Shown: positions 1 through 6,938, numbered from the stretch's first letter. The stretch is DNA of 11,245 bases from an uncultured Oscillospiraceae bacterium (GCA_905234575.1 CAJOIG010000033.1:1-11245), one strand, 5' to 3'. Numbers and translations are program-made. Notes: generated by a model not told the origin, from the sequence alone.

Positions 1-813
1 ACCTATGAGAACGGCCAGATCTTCCAGCATTTCGGCCACACGGAGCAGTTCAAGGTATACACGGTGGAGGACGGCCGCGTCGTATCCTCGGAGATCGTCG
101 GATCCAACGGGAGCGGGCACGGCGCCCTGGCGACCCTTCTCGCCGGATGGGGCATCGACGTCCTCGTCTGCGGCGGGATCGGCGGCGGCGCCCAGACCGC
201 CCTGGCCGAGCGCGGGATCGAGCTCTGCGCCGGCGCTTCCGGCGACGCGGACGAGGCCGTTGCGGCCTATCTCCGCGGCGAGCTCGTCGATACCGGTGCC
301 AACTGCGGCCACCATCACGGCGGGGACCATTCCTGCGGGGACCACGAGGGCTGCGGCGGCTGTCACTCCGAGCCCGCCTTCCGGGGCAAGAACGTCGGCA
401 AAAAATGCCGCGCCCACTACCGGGGCACCTTCAACGACGGGACCCAGTTCGACTCCTCCTACGACCGGGGCGAGCCCCTGGAGTTCGTCTGCGGCGCGGG
501 ACAGATGATCCGCGGCTTCGACGCCGCCGTGGCGGACATGGACGTGGGCGAGACGGTGCAGGTCCATCTGATGCCGTCCGAGGCCTACGGCGAGCCGGAT
601 CCCCGGGCGATCTTCACCGTGCCGCTCGCGGAGCTGCCCGGCGCCGAGGAGCTCGGCGTCGGCGAGCAGGTCCACCTGCAGAACATGTACGGCCAGCCCT
701 TCCCGGCCAAGGTGACCGCGAAGGACGACCGCACCATCACCTTCGACGCGAACCACGAGATGGCGGGGAAGGAGCTGAATTTCACCATCGAGCTCGTGGA
801 GGTCCTGGACTGA
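1..813 (+). CDS. NifX-like cluster-binding domain fused to SlyD/FKBP-type prolyl isomerase (5' partial)
   Basis: The reading frame is open from base 1, so the start lies outside the window. NifX/NifB-C-like domains usually begin M-[KR]-I-A-V-x-Y-E, so probably only about five codons are missing; the ATG at 64 is internal. In window numbering, residues 1–97 look like the dinitrogenase Fe-Mo cofactor-binding fold (GQIFQHFGHTEQFKVY, then a Gly-rich VCGGIGGGA segment). Residues 101–123 are a linker with five Cys and six His. Residues 128–270 resemble a SlyD-type FKBP isomerase with its insert-in-flap part (FDSSYDRGEPLEF, MIRGFDAAV, then a C-terminal NHEMAGKELNF). Known roles: NifX-like domains bind metal or Fe-S cofactors, and SlyD proteins are cytosolic foldases and nickel chaperones. 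The fusion suggests a metal-aware chaperone, but client and metal are inference. No nif genes are visible. Domain calls are firm, cellular role is not. Confidence 0.85.
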   Translation, partial: TYENGQIFQHFGHTEQFKVYTVEDGRVVSSEIVGSNGSGHGALATLLAGWGIDVLVCGGIGGGAQTALAERGIELCAGASGDADEAVAAYLRGELVDTGANCGHHHGGDHSCGDHEGCGGCHSEPAFRGKNVGKKCRAHYRGTFNDGTQFDSSYDRGEPLEFVCGAGQMIRGFDAAVADMDVGETVQVHLMPSEAYGEPDPRAIFTVPLAELPGAEELGVGEQVHLQNMYGQPFPAKVTAKDDRTITFDANHEMAGKELNFTIELVEVLD

Positions 814-841
814 TACCGTCGGAAAGGACCCGATCGCACGA

Positions 842-882
842 AACAGCATCCGGGATGGAACCGCTCCATCCCGGATGCTGTT
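842..882. terminator. Probable bidirectional terminator hairpin between convergent genes
   Basis: A perfect 17-bp stem (842–858 pairing with 866–882) closes a 7-nt loop. It lies 28 bp after the stop of the plus-strand gene and 25 bp after the stop of the minus-strand carrier gene. On the plus strand it is followed by a T-rich but interrupted tract (883–896); on the minus strand a short T run follows. Position and stem strength fit a terminator shared by both transcripts. The weak U-tract leaves efficiency uncertain. Confidence 0.75.
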
Positions 883-907
883 ATATTGTCGTTTCCTGCG
901 GGGCCGC

Positions 908-2341
908 TCAGTAGCCCGCGGCCAGGCCCAGCAGGAGGAACAGGAACACCAGAGCCGCGTTCACGAGAAACAGGGGCCAGCTCCGCTTCACCCAAGCGAA
1001 ATAGTCGAGCTCCAGCATGGACAGGGAGATCAAAAGCACCGGCGAGGTCGGGAACAGCACGTTCGTGTAGCCGTCCGCGAAGGTGTAGATGAGCACCAGC
1101 ATGGGCTTGGAAAGCCCCACGTTCGCCACGGCGAGGATGCCCATGACGAGGATGGCCTTCGCCGTGGAGGAGGAGATGAAAAACTCCAGGACCAGGACGA
1201 TGAGATACAGGATGACCGCCACGGCGACGGCGCTGTGCCCCGCGACGGCGGTGTTGATCTGGTTCACGACGGTGGGCAGGATCGCGCCCTGATCGAAGAC
1301 ATACTTCACGGAGGCGGCCAGGGCGATGAACACGATGGTCGGCAGCGCGCCGCCGATGCCCCGGCCGAAGCTCCGCAGCACGGGCTTCAGCTTCCCCTGG
1401 GCCAGCGCCCCGGCGGCGATGCCGAAGACCAGGAAATACGCCGTCAGGATCGGCACGGAATACCCCCGCACCGCCGGCAGGCTCGACACGGCGATGATCA
1501 GCGCGAGCGCCGTGAGCAGAAAGGCGGCGTAGATCCGCCGGACCCGCCGGGCGGTCGCCGGCTCCATCCCGGCAAACGCCGATGCCTCCCCCTGCCGGAG
1601 CGCCTCGTCCCGCCGGAGGGTGGGACTGGCGGCGGGGTCCTTCCGGAGCTTTCGCAGATGCCGGAAGAGGAAGGCGGCCACGAGCAGGAACATCACGGCG
1701 AAGATGAGAAGGCGCAGCCAGATGTGCTCCATGGGGTTCACGCCGATGATCTCCGAGGCGAGCAGCACCGTGAAGGGGTTCGTCACCGCGCCTGCGAAGC
1801 CGAAGCCGCAGGACAGGATGCAGCACAGGAACCCGGTGAAGGAGTCGTACCCCAGCATCACGCACAGGGAGGCGACGATGGGGAGCATCGTCAGCATCTC
1901 CTCGAACAGGCCGAGGAAGGACCCGAAGGAATAAAACAGCAGGGCGATCAGCACGAGCAGGAGCCGCTTCCGGCTTTGGAACCGCTCCGCCACCGCGCCG
2001 ACCAGGGCGCGCACGCCCCCCGCGTCCTCCATCACCTGGAACGCGGCGGAGATCACGAACAGAAACAGGGACAGCATGAAAAGCGTGAGCCCGTCCGCCG
2101 AGAAGAACACGAGGACCGGCGCGAGGAGACCCCGCCACACGGGAATGCCGGACAGATCGTCCCGCCGGGTGTAGCGGAGATAATCCGGCTGCCCGTCCGG
2201 CAGAACGCCGAACTCTCCGCACGGCACGACATAGGTCAGCACGATCGACAGGATGAGCAGCGCCAGAAGCAGCAGCGTGACCTGCACGAAGGTCCGCCGG
2301 GAAATGTTCAAAAGGGTGCGTTTTTCCGCGCTGTTATCCAT
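908..2341 (-). CDS. YfcC-family (DcuC/ArcD-like) membrane carrier
   Basis: This 477-residue polytopic inner-membrane protein resembles the YfcC/DcuC-like carriers, which include putative basic amino acid or C4-dicarboxylate transporters. The first membrane segment is at about residues 16–38, followed by an external loop (PCGEFGVLPDGQPDYLRY). Two re-entrant-like motifs typical of the family follow: a Gly/Glu-rich FLGLFEEMLTMLPIV stretch and GFAGAVTNPFTVLLA. A basic cytoplasmic loop near the middle separates two hydrophobic halves. Length matches the family. The ATG at 2341 is preceded by GGAGG (2348–2352) with 6-nt spacing. The start overlaps the last 8 nt of the acyltransferase gene, implying one transcript and translational coupling. 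The substrate cannot be read from the sequence; arginine/ornithine-type exchange or dicarboxylate uptake are family-based guesses. Confidence 0.78.
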   Translation of the reverse strand: MDNSAEKRTLLNISRRTFVQVTLLLLALLILSIVLTYVVPCGEFGVLPDGQPDYLRYTRRDDLSGIPVWRGLLAPVLVFFSADGLTLFMLSLFLFVISAAFQVMEDAGGVRALVGAVAERFQSRKRLLLVLIALLFYSFGSFLGLFEEMLTMLPIVASLCVMLGYDSFTGFLCCILSCGFGFAGAVTNPFTVLLASEIIGVNPMEHIWLRLLIFAVMFLLVAAFLFRHLRKLRKDPAASPTLRRDEALRQGEASAFAGMEPATARRVRRIYAAFLLTALALIIAVSSLPAVRGYSVPILTAYFLVFGIAAGALAQGKLKPVLRSFGRGIGGALPTIVFIALAASVKYVFDQGAILPTVVNQINTAVAGHSAVAVAVILYLIVLVLEFFISSSTAKAILVMGILAVANVGLSKPMLVLIYTFADGYTNVLFPTSPVLLISLSMLELDYFAWVKRSWPLFLVNAALVFLFLLLGLAAGY

Positions 2342-4214
2342 GGGTCCCCTCCGCCTTTCTGTGTTCGGTCAAAAGATCGACCGCCAGCGCCCAGCGGACC
2401 GTCTGCCGCCGGTTCTCCGTCGGATAGAAGTAGTGGAGCTCGTCCGCGTGGTAGAGCTCGAATTCCTCGCTGCAGGAAAAGGCCAGGGCGGGCAGGCGCT
2501 CCGTCGGCACCGTGAAGCTCCGCGCCCCCGACCGATAGGTGAACGCCGCCGGAGTCAGCTCGCATTCCCCGTCCTCCCAGCGGATCGGCCCGCCGTCCGC
2601 GCCGAAGATCTTCGTCCGCACGGCGGTGCGGAGACGGAGGTCCGAAAGCCCGGCCTCCTCCATCGCGCGGATGCGGTCGTACCAGGCGGGGATCGTGGGG
2701 GGCCCGCTCGTGAAGCGGTAGTGCTCGTCCAGCGCGTGGACGCGGCCGCAGGCGGTGCAGTAAAGCTCGTTTCCGCGGCTTTCGGTGGTGTAGAGCCCGC
2801 CGCAGTCCGCGCAGCGATAGAGGAGATTTTCGAGGCCGACGGCCTTGTTCCGCTGACGGTACACGGCGACGTCGTTTTCCGAGGCGTCATTATAGAGGAC
2901 GGACGCGATGCGCTCGTTCAGCGCCTCCGCCGTCATGGACTGGAGCTCGTCCTTTTTGATGACCTGCTCCACAGTGACGCGCACCGGCTCGCGGAAGCGC
3001 TTTTTGCGCCACTTGGGGCCGTTGAAGTACGCGCCGCGGAGCTTCACGAGGACGAGGTCCGCGCCGAGCTTCTTGTAAAACGCGCCGCCCTCCTCCACGA
3101 TGGGGTTCGAGCGCCCGTCCGGGGACAGACGTCCCTCCGGGAACAGGACCACGGAGGTCCCGCGGCGGACCGTCCGCATCAGGCGCACCGAGGAGGACAT
3201 ATCAGTCGTGAACAGCTTTTTCGACAGGATGCCCGCCTTCTTCGCCATGGTCTTCAATACCGGCCGGGTGCAGTAGAACTCGTTGACGAGGAACGTGGGG
3301 TTGTGGTGGTGCTCCATCTGATAGATGTAGTAGAAATCGAAAAACGACTCGTGGTTGGCGAGCAGGACGTAGGGCGGCTCCGCCTCGCGCAGAAGCGCGT
3401 CCTCGATGACCGGGCGCGGCCGCCGTCCGTGCCAGAGCCGGACGAGGAAGAAGATGATGGCATACATGGGCGAATCGGGCGTGCCGTCGCTCTCCTTGAA
3501 GCAGAAGCGGTCCAGGAAGAGATAGATCACGAAAAACAGCGCCGCCGCGAGCAGCACGATGACGACCACCAGCAGCCACAGCGGCAGATCCCGGACGAGA
3601 AACGCCATCCCCGCCGCGCCCATGAGATTGGAGACGACGATGGACGGGATCACCCCGGTCGCCACCGTGCGGATGTACTTCCCATAGGACAGCTTCGTGC
3701 TGCTGCCGTAGTAGCAGATCGCCCCGAAGGGGATGATCGGCATGAAAAACAGGAGGTACATGAACAGGACGGTGTTCCGCTCGTGGACCGCGGCGGAGAG
3801 CCGGTCGATCCGGCGGCGGCGCTTTTCGAAGGCCGTGCTGTGATAGCGGAAGACCCGCACAAGCAGGAAGATGACGGACGCGCCGAGGCAGACCCCCAGG
3901 TCGCACAGCGGGAGCGCCACATAGAACGGATAGCTCAGCCCGCTCGAGATCTGGATGAACTCCGCCGGGATGAACACCACCACCATCTGCAGGGCCTCCA
4001 CCAGGGTGACGGTGAAAAAGCCCAGCGCGCCCCGGTCCCGCAGGAGCTCCTGGGCTCCGGTCAGGTCGCGGGAGAGCTCAAGACGCAGGAAGGGGATCAT
4101 GATGTCCCGGAAAAACAGGACGAACAGCACGAGGATCACGACGATCGCCGCGGTCATCGCGGCGCGCTCGCGGCCCCTGCCCCGGGTTTTCGGCTCGGGA
4201 CCGTCCATGCTCAT
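2334..4214 (-). CDS. VTT/DedA-like membrane domain fused to PlsC acyltransferase and zinc ribbon
   Basis: About 626 residues in three parts. After a basic N-terminus and a membrane segment (about 20–40), residues 45–230 resemble a VTT (TVP38/TMEM64/DedA) domain, including FIPAEFIQISSGLSYPF. Residues about 265–430 are a PlsC-type glycerolipid acyltransferase with the H-x4-D motif intact (NHESFFD, H288 and D293) and FPEGRLS (E360). Residues 468–489 form a Cys4 knuckle (C468/C471, C486/C489), and a beta-rich tail follows. PlsC enzymes acylate lysophosphatidate or related lysolipids; VTT proteins are linked to lipid transport or scrambling. The product probably acts on membrane phospholipids, substrate unknown. 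The ATG at 4214 has AGAGG 4 nt upstream and ATG 4208 has a more usual spacing, so either could be used. The open frame extends further upstream but beyond the promoter at 4263–4291. The end overlaps the carrier gene. Confidence 0.85.
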   Translation of the reverse strand: MSMDGPEPKTRGRGRERAAMTAAIVVILVLFVLFFRDIMIPFLRLELSRDLTGAQELLRDRGALGFFTVTLVEALQMVVVFIPAEFIQISSGLSYPFYVALPLCDLGVCLGASVIFLLVRVFRYHSTAFEKRRRRIDRLSAAVHERNTVLFMYLLFFMPIIPFGAICYYGSSTKLSYGKYIRTVATGVIPSIVVSNLMGAAGMAFLVRDLPLWLLVVVIVLLAAALFFVIYLFLDRFCFKESDGTPDSPMYAIIFFLVRLWHGRRPRPVIEDALLREAEPPYVLLANHESFFDFYYIYQMEHHHNPTFLVNEFYCTRPVLKTMAKKAGILSKKLFTTDMSSSVRLMRTVRRGTSVVLFPEGRLSPDGRSNPIVEEGGAFYKKLGADLVLVKLRGAYFNGPKWRKKRFREPVRVTVEQVIKKDELQSMTAEALNERIASVLYNDASENDVAVYRQRNKAVGLENLLYRCADCGGLYTTESRGNELYCTACGRVHALDEHYRFTSGPPTIPAWYDRIRAMEEAGLSDLRLRTAVRTKIFGADGGPIRWEDGECELTPAAFTYRSGARSFTVPTERLPALAFSCSEEFELYHADELHYFYPTENRRQTVRWALAVDLLTEHRKAEGTHG

Positions 4215-4262
4215 CCCCCCTCTTTTTTTCGGCGGCATTCCCGTCCGCTGCATTTGGTAATA

Positions 4263-4291
4263 ATTATACCGTCCCCCGCCGACAATAGCAA
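4263..4291 (-). promoter_or_regulatory. Sigma-70-type promoter for the acyltransferase–carrier operon
   Basis: On the minus strand, -35 TTGCTA (4286–4291) and a perfect -10 TATAAT (4263–4268) are separated by 17 bp. The predicted transcript begins near 4256, about 42 nt before the ATG at 4214. The element stands out as an AT-rich patch in GC-rich surroundings and explains why longer upstream starts for the acyltransferase are unlikely. Confidence 0.7.
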
Positions 4292-4297
4292 GCCCGA

Positions 4298-4326
4298 TTG
4301 CGCCCGTCCCGGTTCTATGGTATACT
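4298..4326 (+). promoter_or_regulatory. Extended -10 promoter for the TPR–DUF4037–nrdG operon
   Basis: -35 TTGCGC (4298–4303), a 17-bp spacer and -10 TATACT (4321–4326) preceded by TGg, an extended -10. Transcription would begin near 4333, giving a roughly 32-nt leader before the ATG at 4365. Its -35 box is 6 bp from the -35 box of the divergent promoter. Confidence 0.65.
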
Positions 4327-4364
4327 TTCAGCAAAAAGGTGATCGACCGACGGGAGAACCGAAC

Positions 4365-5180
4365 ATGAACGACTATATCGACTTCAACGCCCGCTGCCGC
4401 TGCGCGCCGGAGGACACTATCCCCATGGACCGCGTCCGGACCCGGCTCGACGAATATGTCGGCCGCCGGGACTACGCGGGCGCAGCGCGGCATCTCGCCT
4501 ACTGGCTCGCGGAGGCCCGGGCCCTCGGGGATACCCGGGGCGAATTTGCCGTGCTGAACGAGCGGATGGGCGTCTGCCGAAAGATGGGGGACGGCCCCGG
4601 CGCCCTCCAAAGCGCGGAGGAGGCCCTCGCGCTGCTGCCCGTCCTGGAAAACGAGGACAGCATCGCCGCGGGTACGGCCTATGTGAACGCGGGCACGGTG
4701 TCCGACTGCTTCGGGGACCCGGAGACGGCGATCGCCCGCTTCGAGGCCGCCCGGCGCATCTACGAGGCGAGCCTTGCGCCGGAGGACGAGCGTCTCGGCG
4801 GGCTCTACAACAACATGGCCCTGGCCCTGACGGACCTCGGCCGGTACGGCGAGGCGGAGGACTGCTACCGCAGGGCGCTCGCCGTCATGGAGCGCCAGAG
4901 GTCGGGCCAGCTCGAGCGGGCCATCACCTGGCTCAACCTGGCCGATCTCGCCGCGGCGTCCCTGGGCCCGGATGCCGCCGAGGAGCGGATCGCCGAGCAC
5001 CTCCGCACCGCCGAGGCGCTGCTCACGGACCCAACCGTGCCCCGGAACGGGTACTACGCCTTCGTCTGCGAGAAATGCGCGCCGACCTTCTCCTACTACG
5101 GCTGGTTCGGCACGGCGTCGGACCTGCAGGCAGCGGCGGACCGGATCTACCGGGAGAACGGGGAGGGCGCGGCGCGATGA
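4365..5180 (+). CDS. Tetratricopeptide repeat protein
   Basis: A 271-residue soluble protein without signal peptide or membrane segment. It has at least three TPR-like helical pairs at about residues 60–95, 102–135 and 144–178; the last is canonical (NNMALALTDLGRYGEAEDCYRR). A weaker repeat lies at about 187–222. The C-terminus carries a CEKC pair (C235, C238) followed by aromatic-rich APTFSYYGWFG, which looks like a conserved family-specific end rather than a TPR. TPR arrays are protein-interaction scaffolds, and the partner is probably the adjacent DUF4037 protein, because the two genes overlap by 4 nt (ATGA). The start is set by GGGAG at 4352–4356, 8 nt before the ATG. The frame is open much further upstream, but that part is antisense to the acyltransferase gene and precedes the promoter. 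Function is unknown. Confidence 0.87.
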   Translation: MNDYIDFNARCRCAPEDTIPMDRVRTRLDEYVGRRDYAGAARHLAYWLAEARALGDTRGEFAVLNERMGVCRKMGDGPGALQSAEEALALLPVLENEDSIAAGTAYVNAGTVSDCFGDPETAIARFEAARRIYEASLAPEDERLGGLYNNMALALTDLGRYGEAEDCYRRALAVMERQRSGQLERAITWLNLADLAAASLGPDAAEERIAEHLRTAEALLTDPTVPRNGYYAFVCEKCAPTFSYYGWFGTASDLQAAADRIYRENGEGAAR

Positions 5181-6118
5181 ACGGACTGGACCTTTCCCGG
5201 CGGTATTATAAGGAATACGGCGAGCCCATGCTCCGGGAGCAGTTCCCGGACCTGGTCCCGTATCTCGCCGTCGGCCTCGCGGGCAGCGGCTCGGAGTGCC
5301 TCGGCTACGACGACGCCATCTCCGAGGACCACGATTTCGAGCCGGGCTTCTGCCTGTGGCTCCCCGGCGAGGACGTGGTGGACCGGAAGACCGCCTTCCG
5401 GCTGGAGCGGGCCTACGCCGCCCTGCCCGCGGAATTCGAGGGATACCGGCGCTCTCCCGTGGCGCCCGTGGGCGGCGCCCGCCGGGGCGTGCTCCGCATG
5501 GAGGACTTTTTCCGGGAGAAGACCGGAAGCCCCGACGGAGACCTCACGGCGGAGGATTGGCTCCGCGTCCCCGCCGCCGCCCTCGGCGAGGCCGTGAACG
5601 GCGAGGTCTTTGCGGACCCTTACGGTGAATTCACCCGCGTCCGCGCGCGGCTCGCCGTGTTTCCCCGGGACGTGCGCCGCAAGCGTCTCGCGGGCCAGCT
5701 TCTGACCATGGCGCAGAGCGGGCAGTACAACTACCAGCGCTGTCTGGACCACGGGGAGGAGGGCGCGGCCCAGCTCGCGGCGGCCGCCTTCGTCCGAAGC
5801 GCGATTTCCGCCGTCTTCCTGCTGAACGACCGGTACGAGCCCTATTACAAATGGGCCTTCCGCGCCCTGCGGGAGCTGCCCGTCCTTTCGGAGCTGGAGC
5901 CGATCCTCGTCGGGCTCCTCACCACCCCGAACGACCCCGAGACCAGCTTCCGGAAATACACGGACATCGAGACGGTCTGCGTCGCGGTGATCGACGCCCT
6001 CCTGGACCGGGACCTTACGAAGGCCACCTGCGGCGACCTCGAAAAGCACGCCTGGTCCGTGAACGACGGCATCGCGGACGGCGAGATCCGCAACCTGCAC
6101 ATCCTGAGCGGCGTATAA
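5177..6118 (+). CDS. DUF4037 nucleotidyltransferase-like protein
   Basis: A 313-residue soluble protein. The N-terminal part carries a nucleotidyltransferase-like signature: G36-S37 in GLAGSGSECLGYDD, then SEDHDF with acidic D51 and D53, as expected for metal-binding residues of the Pol-beta-type NTase fold. The rest (about 170–300) is mainly helical and resembles DUF4037, which may shape a substrate pocket as in small-molecule nucleotidyltransferases. The reaction and substrate are unknown; transfer of a nucleotide to a small molecule or protein is inference from the fold. The ATG at 5177 overlaps the TGA of the TPR gene, so translation is probably coupled. A longer frame from 5075 exists but lies inside the TPR gene and is not needed. 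The nrdG start follows 9 nt after its stop. Confidence 0.82.
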   Translation: MNGLDLSRRYYKEYGEPMLREQFPDLVPYLAVGLAGSGSECLGYDDAISEDHDFEPGFCLWLPGEDVVDRKTAFRLERAYAALPAEFEGYRRSPVAPVGGARRGVLRMEDFFREKTGSPDGDLTAEDWLRVPAAALGEAVNGEVFADPYGEFTRVRARLAVFPRDVRRKRLAGQLLTMAQSGQYNYQRCLDHGEEGAAQLAAAAFVRSAISAVFLLNDRYEPYYKWAFRALRELPVLSELEPILVGLLTTPNDPETSFRKYTDIETVCVAVIDALLDRDLTKATCGDLEKHAWSVNDGIADGEIRNLHILSGV

Positions 6119-6127
6119 GGAGGACCC

Positions 6128-6817
6128 ATGAACATCAACGGACTGCAAAAGCTGACCCTGCTGGACTTCCCGGGCCGCACGGCCTGCACCGTGTTCCTCG
6201 CGGGCTGCGACCTGCGCTGCCCCTTCTGCCACAACGCCGACCTGCTGGACGGCTCGGCGGAGGTCGTCATGGACGACAGGGACCTTCTCGCCTTTCTCGA
6301 AAAGCGCCGTGGCCTTCTGGACGGCGTGGCCTTCACCGGGGGCGAGCCCCTGCTCCGCCGCGACCTGCCCGCGCTGATGGAGAAAATCCGCGCCCTGGGC
6401 TACGCCGTAAAGCTCGACACCAACGGCTGCCATCCCGACGCCCTCGCCGCCGTCCTGGACCGGGGCCTTGTCGACTACGTCGCCATGGACATCAAAAACA
6501 GCCCGGACCGCTACGCCGCGACCGCGGGCGTGGCCGCGGTGGACATGGACCGCGTGAACGAGAGCATCGGCCTTCTCATGACCCGGGCCCCGGACTACGA
6601 ATTCCGCACCACCGTCGTGGCCCAGCTCCACGACGCGGATTCCTTCCGCGCCATCGGCCCCTGGCTCCGGGGCGCGAAGCGGTATTTCCTCCAGGCCTTC
6701 ACGGACCGGGACAGCGTGCCCTTCGCGGGCTTCACCGCCCCCTCCAAGGAGGAAATGGAGGCCTACGCGGCCCTTCTGCGGCCATACATCCCCGCCGTCG
6801 CCCTGCGCGGCATCTGA
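6128..6817 (+). CDS. nrdG: Anaerobic ribonucleotide reductase activating protein (radical SAM)
   Basis: A 229-residue radical SAM enzyme of the NrdG2 type. It would cleave S-adenosylmethionine with a [4Fe-4S] cluster to place the glycyl radical on class III ribonucleotide reductase in the cytosol. The cluster motif C-x3-C-x2-C is intact (C27, C31, C34 in CDLRCPFCHN). The SAM-binding TGGEP lies at 70–74, KLDTNG at 95–100 and VAMDIK at 118–123, all in the usual order and spacing. The N-terminus (KLTLLDFPGRTACTVF) is typical of this subfamily. Length is normal. A strong AAGGAGGA (6117–6124) overlaps the stop of the DUF4037 gene and sits just before the ATG. It is the last gene of the TPR–DUF4037 operon and lies directly upstream of its likely substrate, nrdD, which has its own promoter. 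Activation of another glycyl radical enzyme cannot be excluded, but the neighbour makes NrdD the best target. Confidence 0.92.
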   Translation: MNINGLQKLTLLDFPGRTACTVFLAGCDLRCPFCHNADLLDGSAEVVMDDRDLLAFLEKRRGLLDGVAFTGGEPLLRRDLPALMEKIRALGYAVKLDTNGCHPDALAAVLDRGLVDYVAMDIKNSPDRYAATAGVAAVDMDRVNESIGLLMTRAPDYEFRTTVVAQLHDADSFRAIGPWLRGAKRYFLQAFTDRDSVPFAGFTAPSKEEMEAYAALLRPYIPAVALRGI

Positions 6818-6823
6818 CGCATC

Positions 6824-6839
6824 GCACTATATCTTGTGC
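6824..6839 (+). promoter_or_regulatory. NrdR box 1
   Basis: GCACTATATCTTGTGC matches the NrdR consensus acaCwAtATaTwGtgt at 13 of 16 positions, counted by eye, including nearly all of the core. It begins 7 bp after the nrdG stop and its centre lies 42 bp from that of the second box. NrdR is an ATP-cone zinc-ribbon repressor of ribonucleotide reductase genes that binds tandem boxes. Confidence 0.8.
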
Positions 6840-6865
6840 CCATAAAGGTTACATAAAAAATATTT

Positions 6866-6881
6866 GCACTAGATATTGACT
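6866..6881 (+). promoter_or_regulatory. NrdR box 2, overlapping the -35 of the nrdD promoter
   Basis: GCACTAGATATTGACT matches the NrdR consensus at 12 of 16 positions by eye, with 9 of 10 in the central CwAtATaTwG. Its last six bases are the -35 hexamer TTGACT, so bound NrdR would block RNA polymerase. The pair of boxes on one helical face is what makes the call strong. Confidence 0.8.
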
Positions 6882-6904
6882 TGTCGCACGGGATTTGGTA
6901 ATAT
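6876..6904 (+). promoter_or_regulatory. nrdD–trxB promoter
   Basis: -35 TTGACT (6876–6881), a 17-bp spacer and -10 TAATAT (6899–6904), preceded by TGg as an extended -10. It lies within the most AT-rich stretch of the window. The predicted start point near 6911 gives a leader of roughly 125 nt before the nrdD ATG. It overlaps NrdR box 2. Confidence 0.8.
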
Positions 6905-6938
6905 GGACCTTGCCCATCCCGAACGACAAAAAACACGG

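Noticed and set aside
2253..4364. Long plus-strand frame running into the TPR gene.
   Set aside because: It is antisense to the acyltransferase gene, rich in Arg/Glu/His low complexity, and precedes the promoter and ribosome binding site of the TPR gene.
5075..5176. Earlier start for the DUF4037 gene.
   Set aside because: It would overlap the TPR gene by about 100 nt with no family-like residues; the ATGA overlap at 5177 is the usual operon arrangement.
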